This document shows positions 56,440 through 64,000 of a stretch of DNA of 64,000 nucleotides, one piece after another; position 1 is the stretch's first letter; every line of letters begins with the position of its first letter. Both the position numbers and the translations under genes were made by a program. The stretch is taken from assembly GCA_032622095.1 (NCBI GenBank), contig CP136069.1, positions 35,376,194 through 35,440,193 of the forward strand, in the 5' to 3' direction. Below the pieces are notes generated by a model, which was given only the letters and a program-made list of their open reading frames with translations, had not been told where the DNA came from and ran no database searches. The DNA comes from Siphonodentalium dalli. Taxonomy: Eukaryota > Mollusca > Scaphopoda > Gadilida > Siphonodentaliidae.

Positions 56440-56706
56440 CCCTTCCCGCACTAAAGACTCATTGACAAGTAGTTCCCTCAGGAAATGTTGAAATAATAGT
56501 AAGTTCAACAAATGATCATAGATCATTTGTTCAACTTATTATCTGAAATTTTCCCACCAATGAATAGGAATCCTTTTGCCTTACATTATCTAATTTTCTA
56601 TCTGTTGTCTACTTTTAGAACCTGAACACCTCTCCAAATTAATAACAGACATTTCCAATGTATACTTTTATAACTGAATGGGATAATCCATTTAGTAAAG
56701 AAAGGG
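56440..56706. mobile_element. TTAA-flanked MITE, 267 bp (piggyBac-like)
   Basis: TTAA at 56436-56439 and 56707-56710; ends CCCTTCCCGCACTAAA and, reversed, CCCTTTCTTTACTAAA. Contains the small palindrome ACAAATGATCATAGATCATTTGT. The stretch 'ACTCATTGACAAGTAGTTCC' CTCAGGAAATGTT just inside the left end resembles the unit of the minisatellite that begins about 100 bp downstream. Confidence 0.82.
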
Positions 56707-56812
56707 TTAAAATGGGGTTGACCTGTCAAGAAGGGGTCGTGCTAACGAACTTAACTCATTTTCATTCAGTGAAATAACTGACACTCATTAATCCTTTCTT
56801 CACTAAATACTC

Positions 56813-56879
56813 ATTGTTCAGTCGCTCACTTAGGGAATGTTCAGTAGCTCCCTTAGAAAATGTTCAGTAGCTCCCTTAG
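56813..56879 (+). repeat. Minisatellite, part left of the hAT insertion
   Basis: Three or four units TGTTCAGTAGCTCCCTTAG(GAAA). The array resumes at 58596 after the hAT element. Confidence 0.85.
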
Positions 56880-57083
56880 CAGTGTTCGCGCTGTCGGTAG
56901 CCAAAACATTGTATACGTCAGTGGGAATATATCGCCGACTGTACAAAGGGAAACCCGATCGCGGACAGTAAAAAAGGAAACCCGTCACTCTGCACGAAAC
57001 AGCAAAAGGTCATATCATTATTTTACATTTAATCCGCTAATCCCACATTGTCTGTCTGGTCACTCAAGGGGCTCCTGCACAAT

Positions 57084-58010
57084 CAGTCCTTCGATTTTGA
57101 GGCGCGCAATTGCGCTTGCGCGCCTTGGCGCACGCGGATCTAAAAACCAGCGAGTTATTAAATGCGCACGCCGAAAAATTTAAATGCGCGCGTCGGAATT
57201 TGCAGCCAGTGAACAAGATTTTAACAAACAGCACATCAATGGTTAAACGCCGACAAGACTATTCACCGTGTATCTTTCTCAGTAGCGATGACGTTGATTA
57301 CGAACATAATAACAAAGATCAAAGCGGCCGCCGGCGTCTTTCTCACTCAATGATTGGGGTACACCTCGTCACAACTGCTGCACGTGCGAGTTCCCGCAAA
57401 AAAGTGTCAATTCTTTGGCAGCCTCGTTTGATGTTTCGGCATGCGGGATTCGCCGATTCATTTGAATATTATTGCCATAGATTAGGTTTTAAGTTTAACT
57501 ATACTTCGAAGCTATACTTCGAAGCCAGTATCTCTCGACTCGGAGAAAGCGAAAAATGGACATTGGAGCCTCCTCAAATACCGACTCTATCAAAACGAAA
57601 GAGAGCCCCGGTTGATTCGTCGGATTCCGGTGAATCTGATTGCGGTAACGATTCCACTTCCGAGTTTTAAGTTTTAAGCGACTGCGAGTCTGGTGAGCAT
57701 GCGCTCTCAGACGCGGAAGTGGACTCATTACCGTGATTAGATTCACCTGGATTGCCAGATAATCGGATTATTGTGGACTAGATATTGTACTACAATATAA
57801 ACATATGTTTTTATTTCTGTTTTCACTTTAAGTTGCCAAAGGCACACTTGGAATTACACGTGTGTATCATTATAATTGTGTTTGTCTTTATTCAGTAATC
57901 ATTTCATCCATGTTAATTTGAATTGTGCTCCCGCAAAAAAAGGCGCGCGCAAATTCCAAAAGCTCCGAGCGATATATCGCGCACCTACGTTTTCCAAATT
58001 CGAAGGACTG
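57084..58010. mobile_element. Nested, GC-rich element of unknown superfamily (927 bp)
   Basis: Ends CAGTCCTTCGATTTTGAGGC and, reversed, CAGTCCTTCGAATTTGGAAA. CACAAT lies directly outside both ends (57078-57083 and 58011-58016); a slightly shifted reading gives a 9-bp repeat CTGCACAAT overlapping the TIR. Both ends have GCGCGC-rich subterminal sequence, unlike the AT-rich host. It holds one open frame, 57110-57670. The superfamily cannot be set from a 10-bp TIR and a 6- to 9-bp duplication. Confidence 0.68.
57110..57670 (+). CDS. Hypothetical ORF in the nested element (186 codons)
   Basis: The longest intact non-retroelement frame in the window. The first ATG at 57110 lies 26 bp inside the TIR; a second at 57239 gives 143 residues beginning 'MVKRRQDYSPCIFLSSDDVD' and may be the real start. 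The middle reads 'KKVSILWQPRLMFRHAGFAD' and 'SFEYYCHRLGFKFNYTSKLY'; the end has a basic cluster 'LSKRKRAP' then an acidic/Ser tail 'DSSDSGESDCGNDSTSEF'. Composition is protein-like, but I see no known domain. It could be a first exon of a transposase, an accessory protein, or captured host sequence. Confidence 0.45.
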   Translation: MRLRALAHADLKTSELLNAHAEKFKCARRNLQPVNKILTNSTSMVKRRQDYSPCIFLSSDDVDYEHNNKDQSGRRRLSHSMIGVHLVTTAARASSRKKVSILWQPRLMFRHAGFADSFEYYCHRLGFKFNYTSKLYFEASISRLGESEKWTLEPPQIPTLSKRKRAPVDSSDSGESDCGNDSTSEF

Positions 58011-58595
58011 CACAATGCATGTTTATGATGACATTGTATTTATGACGGCCAAGGATTATGAGCACCAAGTGTTAGACAATAGCTTTATCAGCCAAATGTG
58101 AATCACGACAGATATTTTGTGGCTATTTTTCGTCAATACCGATACATTCAAAATAATATGCATGCGTTTATGACTGATTGTAATTTGATAACTTTTTGGT
58201 AACAATATTAAGTTATTAGTTTCCAGATGTCACTTAGATATTTTCGCAAGGATAATTAATATTTAATGATTTAAAAGGAGAAAGTGGGGGAAATGTCTGT
58301 ATACCCAATCCCGGGTTACCCCCCCATTAATAAATTTTTAATAAATGACATATATTAAAATATTTCTAGTTCATCAAAATTAGTTAAATTATTGTGTATT
58401 TTACCTGTGCCTGTTAGATTTTACGTTTTAGTCATTAATTGTGAACCGACCATAAAACGATGATTCAATTTGGCCATAGTTTTTTTTTAATTTGGCCAAA
58501 AAAAATTTGGCTAAAGTTTTTTTCATTTGGCTAATAAAATTATCATTTGGCTAAACTTTTGGCTAAATTTTTTTTTCGGTCCAGCACGAACACTG

Positions 58596-59400
58596 TTCCT
58601 TAGGAAATGTTCAGTAGCTCCCTTAGGAAATGTTCATTGATAAGTAGCTTCCTTAGGAAATGTTCAGTCGCTCCCTTAGAAAATGTTCAGTAGCTCCCTT
58701 AGGAAATGTTCAGTAGCTCCCTTAGGAAATGTTCAGACAACAGAGCAGAAATTTATTCTTTTATCAATGATAAACATGTTTACTAAATACTCATTGTCCA
58801 GTAGCTCCATTAGGAAATGTTCAGTAGCTCCCTTAGAAAATGTTCAGTAGCTCCCTTAGGAAATGTTCAGTAGCTCCCTTAGAAAATGTTCAGTATCTCC
58901 CTTAGGAAATGTTCAGTATCTCCCTTAGGAAATGTTCATTGTTCAGTAGCTCCCTTAGGAAATGTTCAGTAGCTCCCTTAGAAAATGTTCAGTAGCTCCC
59001 TTAGGAAATGTTCAGTATCTCCCTTAGGAAATGTTCATTGTTCAGTAGCTCCCTTAGGAAATGTTCAGTAGCTCCCTTAGGAAATGTTCAGTAGCTTCCT
59101 TAGGAAATGTTCAGTATCTCCCTTAGGAAATGTTCATTGTTCAGTAGCTCCCTTAGGAAATGTTCAGTAGCTCCCTTAGGAAATGTTCAGTAGCTTCCTT
59201 AGGAAATGTTCAGTATCTCCCTTAGGAAATGTTCATTGTTCAGTAGCTCCCTTAGGAAATGTTCAGTAGCTCCCTTAGGAAATGTTCAGACAACAGTGCA
59301 GAAATTTATTCTTTTATCAATGATAAACATGTTTACTAAATACTCATCGTCCAGTAGTTACCTTAGGAAATGTTCAGACAACAGTGCAGAAATTTATTCT
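58596..59400 (+). repeat. 23-bp minisatellite (TGTTCAGTAGCTCCCTTAGG AAA)
   Basis: About 25-30 units by eye, some with TTCATTG inserted before the next unit to make longer composite repeats of roughly 85-115 bp. A longer block 'ACAGTGCAGAAATTTATTCT' TTTATCAATGAT also recurs (near 58741, 59290 and 59380) and reaches to about 40 nt before exon L. The unit resembles the inner end of the TTAA MITE at 56440. Confidence 0.92.
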
Positions 59401-59440
59401 TTTATCAACGATGATCTGCAATTTTTCTATGTTTTTACAG

Positions 59441-59587
59441 ATCTTGCAAAAAAGAAAATCCGTAGGTCTAACATATCGGCTGTGGCTGATTGTATGGTTA
59501 TGGCTGATTCATGTGACTCTTTGGCTGATAGTGACGATGATGATTGTGACATGGCTTTGGCTAGTTGCGATTACTCTGCTGAGTGTG
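59441..59587 (+). CDS. VWA5A: VWA5A-like exon L: Lys/Arg then Asp/Cys-rich segment
   Basis: CTATGTTTTTACAG precedes the exon; donor GAGTGTG|GTAAGT. It is 49 codons, symmetric phase 1. It encodes 'DLAKKKIRRSNISAVADCMV', 'MADSCDSLADSDDDDCDMAL' and 'ASCDYSAEC'. The start has a basic cluster, the rest is acidic with regularly spaced Cys. The unit of the preceding minisatellite reaches to about 40 nt before the acceptor. No later exon could be found before the window ends; the conserved C-terminal block of VWA5A must lie beyond 64000 or be missing. Confidence 0.65.
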
Positions 59588-60553
59588 GTAAGTTATTACA
59601 TCGATGTATATTATATGGATGGTACACAAAGCAATTACCTCTTTATCTCGCGATCGGCGTTAGTTCAACCACAGCTGGCGAGAATCGCTTAGAGTGAAAG
59701 TTAGCCGTTGTAATCAGTGTAAACTATCTAGCGATTTCGCATATATGTCTCTCGTAACATCAATGTATGATGTAGGTCAGTGGTATTAATAAACACCATT
59801 TTTGTTCTCTTAGATCTACGAAACCAATGAAATTAATACGCCAATGATAATAAAAGGATAGTATTATCTAATAAGACAATTTTTCGCTGTTTACTGCATG
59901 CAGACAAATCTGAGAGTAGACTGAAGTACTGTGCCTGTGGGGCTTTCTACTACTAGTATTAGCAGGAGGCCGATAATAAACACACTTTGTGACATTGTGT
60001 TTATGCAACATTAATACCTTGCCTTATAGCACTAATCACACCATCAATTAATAATAATTAATGTTTGAGGGAATTCATTGTATGGAAACACACAACCACT
60101 CAAGCTAGGTGTCATATGGATTAGGAACCAAGCCTTACCTACACTCCACTGTCTTCAGTCCTAACAAACTCACTTTCCCAAACATTAATAACAAAACACC
60201 AGGTCAGACATACTCATTGTCTATGTATCATGTATGACAATAAATTTGCAGGAATAATGACCCCCCACCATGTGATCAATGAACAGCCAAGATGTCTGAT
60301 TTGTGAATAGGCTCCCCGTCACTGTGTTATATATATCTAGGGACAATTTAATTGTTTGATGAACATACATGAATATATATACAACATAGCAGTTACAAGG
60401 GTATTGTCTGTGAACAGATATGTTCGCTTCACAATCTGTGTCAATTGTTACACAGAGTTTACAACTGTGACTGTCTCCGGTGCCCGCATATACATGTCAA
60501 TATCACATATTTTTTCACTGACATTGGCTATGATGACATCTTGTTTGAGAGAT
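59588..60553. other. Sequence after exon L, unassigned
   Basis: No further exon of the gene is convincing here. No repeat terminus recognised. Confidence 0.45.
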
Positions 60554-60557
60554 TTAA

Positions 60558-60797
60558 CCCTTTACCCAACAAACCGGCCAAAACCGGCCAAATAAAGATT
60601 CAACAGCCTAAAATATCTTCGGTCTGAATAGAACCATACAAATATGGATATCATTGGAACCGGCTCCTTGACCACATTGTGATAGTCACAGTTATGCCCT
60701 GTGCCAATGCATTCTCTTATATATGCGAGTCGACCATAGGTCGCCTCGCATATATAAGAGAATGCATTGGCACAGGGCCCTTCTGTTGGGTAAAGGG
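60558..60797. mobile_element. TTAA-flanked MITE with one hairpin module (240 bp)
   Basis: TTAA at 60554-60557 and 60798-60801; ends CCCTTTACCCAACAAACCGG and, reversed, CCCTTTACCCAACAGAAGGG. It is the opposite-strand relative of 19966-20316, sharing 'CCTAAAATATCTTCGGTCTG' and 'GATATCATTGGAACCGGCTC'. Its single hairpin has arm GCCAATGCATTCTCTTATAT. Confidence 0.9.
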
Positions 60798-60801
60798 TTA
60801 A

Positions 60802-61019
60802 AAGGCATGTTGAATTGAAGCTGTCACATTCTTTGTAACCTGATCAGCATTGTGGATGAATCGGCAACTGTTGACTTTCTCAACTGTCTGCCCTTTTCTT
60901 CTTTTTTTTTGGCGTCCTGAAATGAGACAATGAAAAATGTTGTTGATCTCTGAGAATGTAAATACAACTGTAATAAAAAAAAAACATAATGATAGACGTT
61001 TTGAAAGACATAGAATGTA
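60802..61019. other. Short unassigned stretch before the LINE
   Basis: Poly-A run at 60977-60986; no clear insertion boundary. Confidence 0.4.
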
Positions 61020-63671
61020 ACTACAGGCCATAAGAAAGGATAAAATAGAAGGTATTATGACACGAACGAAAGCTAAGTATATTGATGAAGGCGAAAAACC
61101 AACAAAAATATTTTCTAAATCTCGAAAAACGACAATGCTTATCCAAATCTATAAATGAAATTAGAGACAATAACAATAGAAAAATCACAGAATCGGTCGA
61201 TATTATAGAAGAAACCAAAGTATTCTACGAAAGACTTTACACACAAAAAGTGAACATTAACCCCATGTCGAAATTATCTGATATCAGTGCTCCTTCCCTT
61301 ACTCCGACCCAATGCCACCCCATTGAAGGCGAAATCACTTTACCCAAACTGACTAAAGCATTGAGAAAAATGAAGAACGGAAAATCACCTGGTCTTGACA
61401 GGTACACAGTTCGAGTTTTACAAAAATTTCTGGATTGATCTAAATAACTTTATTCTTAATGCACTTAGTCATGCGTTCACACAGGGGAACTCACTACCAC
61501 ACAAAAACAGGGTATTATAACTTTAATCCCAAAAGGTGACAAACCAGGGATGTATCTTAAAAACTGGCATCCAATATCTTGGCTAAATATTTCGTATAAA
61601 TTGGCATCTTCATGTATCGCTAACCGGATAAAAACCAGTTCTACCTACCATAATTAACGAAGATCAAACCGGTTTTCTTTCGGGAAGATTCATAGGAGAC
61701 GACACGCGTTTAATATACACATACTACATGAGACTGACATACACAATATACCTGGCATGTTGCTATTGATAGACTTTGAGAAGGCGTTCGACACTGTTTC
61801 ATTTGTCGAAGAGTGCTTATTGAAATTAAACTTCGGAGAATCGATTAGAAGGTGGATAAAAACATTTTATACAGACATTCAATTGGCAAACATTGTTAGC
61901 GGCACAATATCTCCTTTTTTCCAGCCATCGAGAGGCTGTAGACAAGGTGACCCGGTATCTCCGTACATATTTCTCCTATGTGTAGAAATACTTGCAATTA
62001 TGGTCAGGGAGAATAAAAATATAAAAGGCATCACCCTCGGCAGTACAGAACATAAAATGAATCAGTATATGCCGACAACACTACACACATCCTGGACAGA
62101 AGCGAAGAATCCCTTAAAGAAAGCTTGATTGTTATCGACACATTCGCAAACATGTCAGGATTGAAAGCCAACCTGAAAAAATGTCAGATAGTTTGGTGGT
62201 TAGGTGCAAATAAAGAAAATTGCAACATTCGTGTAAGAAAACAATTCAAACTGGGAATAACATACAGTAAAGATTTATCACAATTGCATAACCTCAATTT
62301 TTGAAACAAACTTATCGAAATGAAAGCTGGTATTGAAAAATGGAAGCATAGATCCTTAACTCCACTGGGTCGTATTGTAATCATCAAATCTACCATAATT
62401 CCAAAATTAGTCCATCTATTCCAATCTCTTCCAAATCCCACCCAAAATTTTATTGACGAAATAAAAACCATGTTCTGGAATGGGAAACGATACCGAATTA
62501 AACGTTCACAAATGTGCAAAAATTATCAACAAGGCGGCCTAAAAATTACAAAAATTAAAGAATTTATCGAAGCTCTAAAAATAACCTGGCTCAGAAGATT
62601 TACCACAAAACACACTAAATGGATAAGTATTGCCCCTGAAATATTATCTGATCTACTATTTCTCACATAGAGTGCAAAATACCTGGAATCAATCAAGGAT
62701 ACAATCATAAACCCATTTTGGTGTGACGTCATAGCAGCTTGGAAAAACTTACTCAAAAAGCTACCCAGTGAAAATTCACATCTAATCTTAAATACTTTAT
62801 GGAACAACAATAATATTAACATAAACCAATACTCAATTGATATACTGGAATGGAAGCGAAAAGGCGTGATATTTGTGAATGACCTTATTTCAGACCACAA
62901 TGAACTCCCAACTGTAGCTAGGATGAAAGAAATGTTTGATATATCGACAAACTTGATTACAATTCATAGTATCAATAAAGCTGTTGCATTTGCTTGACCA
63001 AAGACTAATAAAACAACCAAGTCCCCTGATTCCCGGGCAGTTATCATTACTTCTAAAAATTATACGGGGTTGCAAAGATTTTTATGACATTCTCATATCG
63101 GATAAAATGACAAAACCATCCTCAATACAGAAATAGGTATTAGAACTTGGATATAACAATTCTCAATTACCATGGAGATATACATTCGCACTGCCATTTA
63201 AATCACTCTGACACCAGGTTGCGATGGTTCCAGTTCCGCATAAATACTAGAATTCTGGTGACCAAACAATTACTACAGAAGATGAAAATTACTAGCGATA
63301 GTGACTGTAACAGATGTCATAATATGATAGAATCAATTTCCCACATATTTTTTTACTGTCCTATAGTATCATGTTTCTTAAGAACAGTACAACGCTGGAT
63401 AAACACCAACATACTAGATAACCAATTTACAAAATGTGTGTCTCGCTGGAAAGGATGCCAATGTAAGACACATTATTTAATTATTTTAAAATGCTATATT
63501 TATAAAATGAAATTCGATCCCATTGAATTATCTTTAAAAGCTTTTTTGAATGAATTAGTGAACCGAACTCGTATGGAAAAGATCAGTGCTTTGAGAGGCG
63601 ATATATATAGACTATTGAATTTTCAGGAGAATATCTTAGAAACCGTGCATGTATGGTTTATAAAACTTTAA
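61020..63671 (+). pseudogene. 5'-truncated L1/Tx1-like LINE, broken RT and C-terminal domain
   Basis: Begins just before the RT with 'KAKYIDEGEKPTK' and, one frame on, 'YFLNLEKRQ'. RT blocks follow: 'KALRKMKNGKSPGLDRYTVR', 'KGDKPGMYLKNWHPIS', 'EDQTGFLSGRFIGDDTRLIY', 'LLLIDFEKAFDTVSF' (catalytic Asp), 'SRGCRQGDPVSPYIFLLCVE'. The YADD active site is broken by a frame change and reads YADN in the repaired phase. After 'GIEKWKHRSLTPLGRIVIIK' and 'MFWNGKRYRIKRSQM', the C-terminal part (63147-63671) has 'RLRWFQFRINTRILVTKQLL' and a Cys/His finger 'CNRCHNMIESISHIFFYC'. No endonuclease domain. Several frameshifts and stops; an old, dead copy. Confidence 0.9.
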
Positions 63672-64000
63672 ATGGTCATGCATGAGTATGTTTTCTCAAA
63701 GAAAATAAAACCCATAATATGTAAAAGAATTGTTAAAAATTCTAAATGATATGAATTTCCACGATAAAAACACATTTTAGTACATTTCTCTTAAACTTGC
63801 AATTCAAAAGGACTTTCATATCAAGTTAGCACTTTTATTATGTGTCTCAGTTAAACTTTTGTTGATTATTTTTTACTTTTCAATTTTCTGCCGGAGGGTA
63901 ACCAGACCATCGAAATTAGGCAACATACTGTGGTTTTCATAAGTCCCAAATTCTGGTGTCACATTCAACACACATGGAGCAATTTACATTAAAAAATGAC
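63672..64000. other. Window end, unassigned
   Basis: May include the 3' UTR of the LINE (AATAAAA near 63703); no poly-A tail or target duplication is clear. Confidence 0.4.

Larger units (their letters stand above)
56880..58595. mobile_element. hAT element (1716 bp) inside the minisatellite, itself holding a nested element
   Basis: Ends CAGTGTTCGCGCTGTCGGTA and, reversed, CAGTGTTCGTGCTGGACCGA. Flanking octamers TCCCTTAG (56872-56879) and TTCCTTAG (58596-58603) match at 7 of 8, as expected for insertion in diverged minisatellite units. The right subterminal part has repeated TTTGGCTAAA words. No transposase sequence. An element of 927 bp is nested at 57084-58010. Confidence 0.85.
1764..59587 (+). 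other. VWA5A: Partial VWA5A-like gene, 12 exons (A-L), both ends outside the window
   Basis: Twelve exon segments flanked by AG...GT signals translate into one co-linear protein of about 520 residues. Order: VWA domain from just after its DxSxS metal site (exons A-D), the conserved region after the VWA domain (E-G), a Met/Pro-rich linker (H, I), a Gly/Arg micro-exon (J), an Arg-Ser segment (K) and an Asp/Cys-rich segment (L). Phases match at every junction except H-I. Telltale stretches are '[10 protein letters not shown]', 'VFVITDGEVW', '[20 protein letters not shown]' and 'ETSFVAVDK', all typical of VIT-VWA proteins of the VWA5A type; PARP4 shares this layout and is the main alternative. 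The N-terminal VIT domain and the C-terminal end are not seen. Introns range from 46 nt to about 11 kb and are full of mobile DNA. The human homologue is described as a candidate tumour suppressor; the function here is unknown. Confidence 0.88.

Noticed and set aside
60250-60300. TTTGCAG|GAATAATG as the next exon after L
   Set aside because: The downstream reading meets stops quickly and shows no VWA5A-like sequence.

Overview
The window is eukaryotic, AT-rich, intron-rich DNA from an animal. The only host gene I can follow is a partial VIT/VWA-type gene (von Willebrand factor A domain-containing protein 5A-like) on the + strand. Twelve exons between 1764 and 59587 are separated by introns of up to about 11 kb, and both gene ends lie outside the window. 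The introns are packed with dispersed repeats of a kind common in molluscs and other lophotrochozoans: long units with a palindromic head, GTCC-rich runs, and internal tandem repeats around the words 'GTTATGGCCC' and 'TTTGGTATGTAGG'. I infer a mollusc or close relative; the sequence does not prove it.

Layout. 1-8330: exons A-E (VWA core and the segment after it), with a 1.2 kb non-autonomous hAT element at 4266-5475. Exon E runs straight into a 44-bp tandem array that copies its own 5' splice site. 8330-18686: exon F and repeat-filled introns, including an hAT-like element, a TTAA-flanked MITE, and a Tc1/mariner-type hairpin MITE. 18686-30323: exons G, H and I, MITEs, a MITE with perfect 59-bp terminal inverted repeats, and a 240-bp satellite array at 26400-28085. 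30324-44110: a 27-nt micro-exon J, two more hAT elements, hairpin MITEs, large tandem-repeat elements and a possible THAP-like relic. 44111-49127: a complete but frame-broken Ty1/copia retrotransposon on the minus strand, with two LTRs, a 5-bp target duplication and an initiator-Met tRNA primer binding site. 49128-60800: exon K (Arg-Ser rich), exon L (Asp/Cys rich), a 152-bp near-perfect palindrome just before exon K, a 23-bp minisatellite, and an hAT element with a second element nested inside it that carries a 186-codon ORF. 61020-63671: a 5'-truncated, broken L1/Tx1-like LINE.

How the parts relate. Exon phases agree across the whole gene except at one place: a 46-nt intron between exons H and I, where one extra A in a homopolymer breaks the frame. 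Exons J, K and L are all symmetric phase-1 exons, so J and K could be skipped without changing frame. Inverted repeats sit within 20 nt of the splice sites of J and K. I found no convincing multi-gene system. The items most worth following are the duplicated splice-donor array, the J/K/L linker exons with adjacent hairpins, the nested unidentified element with its ORF, and a hairpin module shared by MITEs with different ends.
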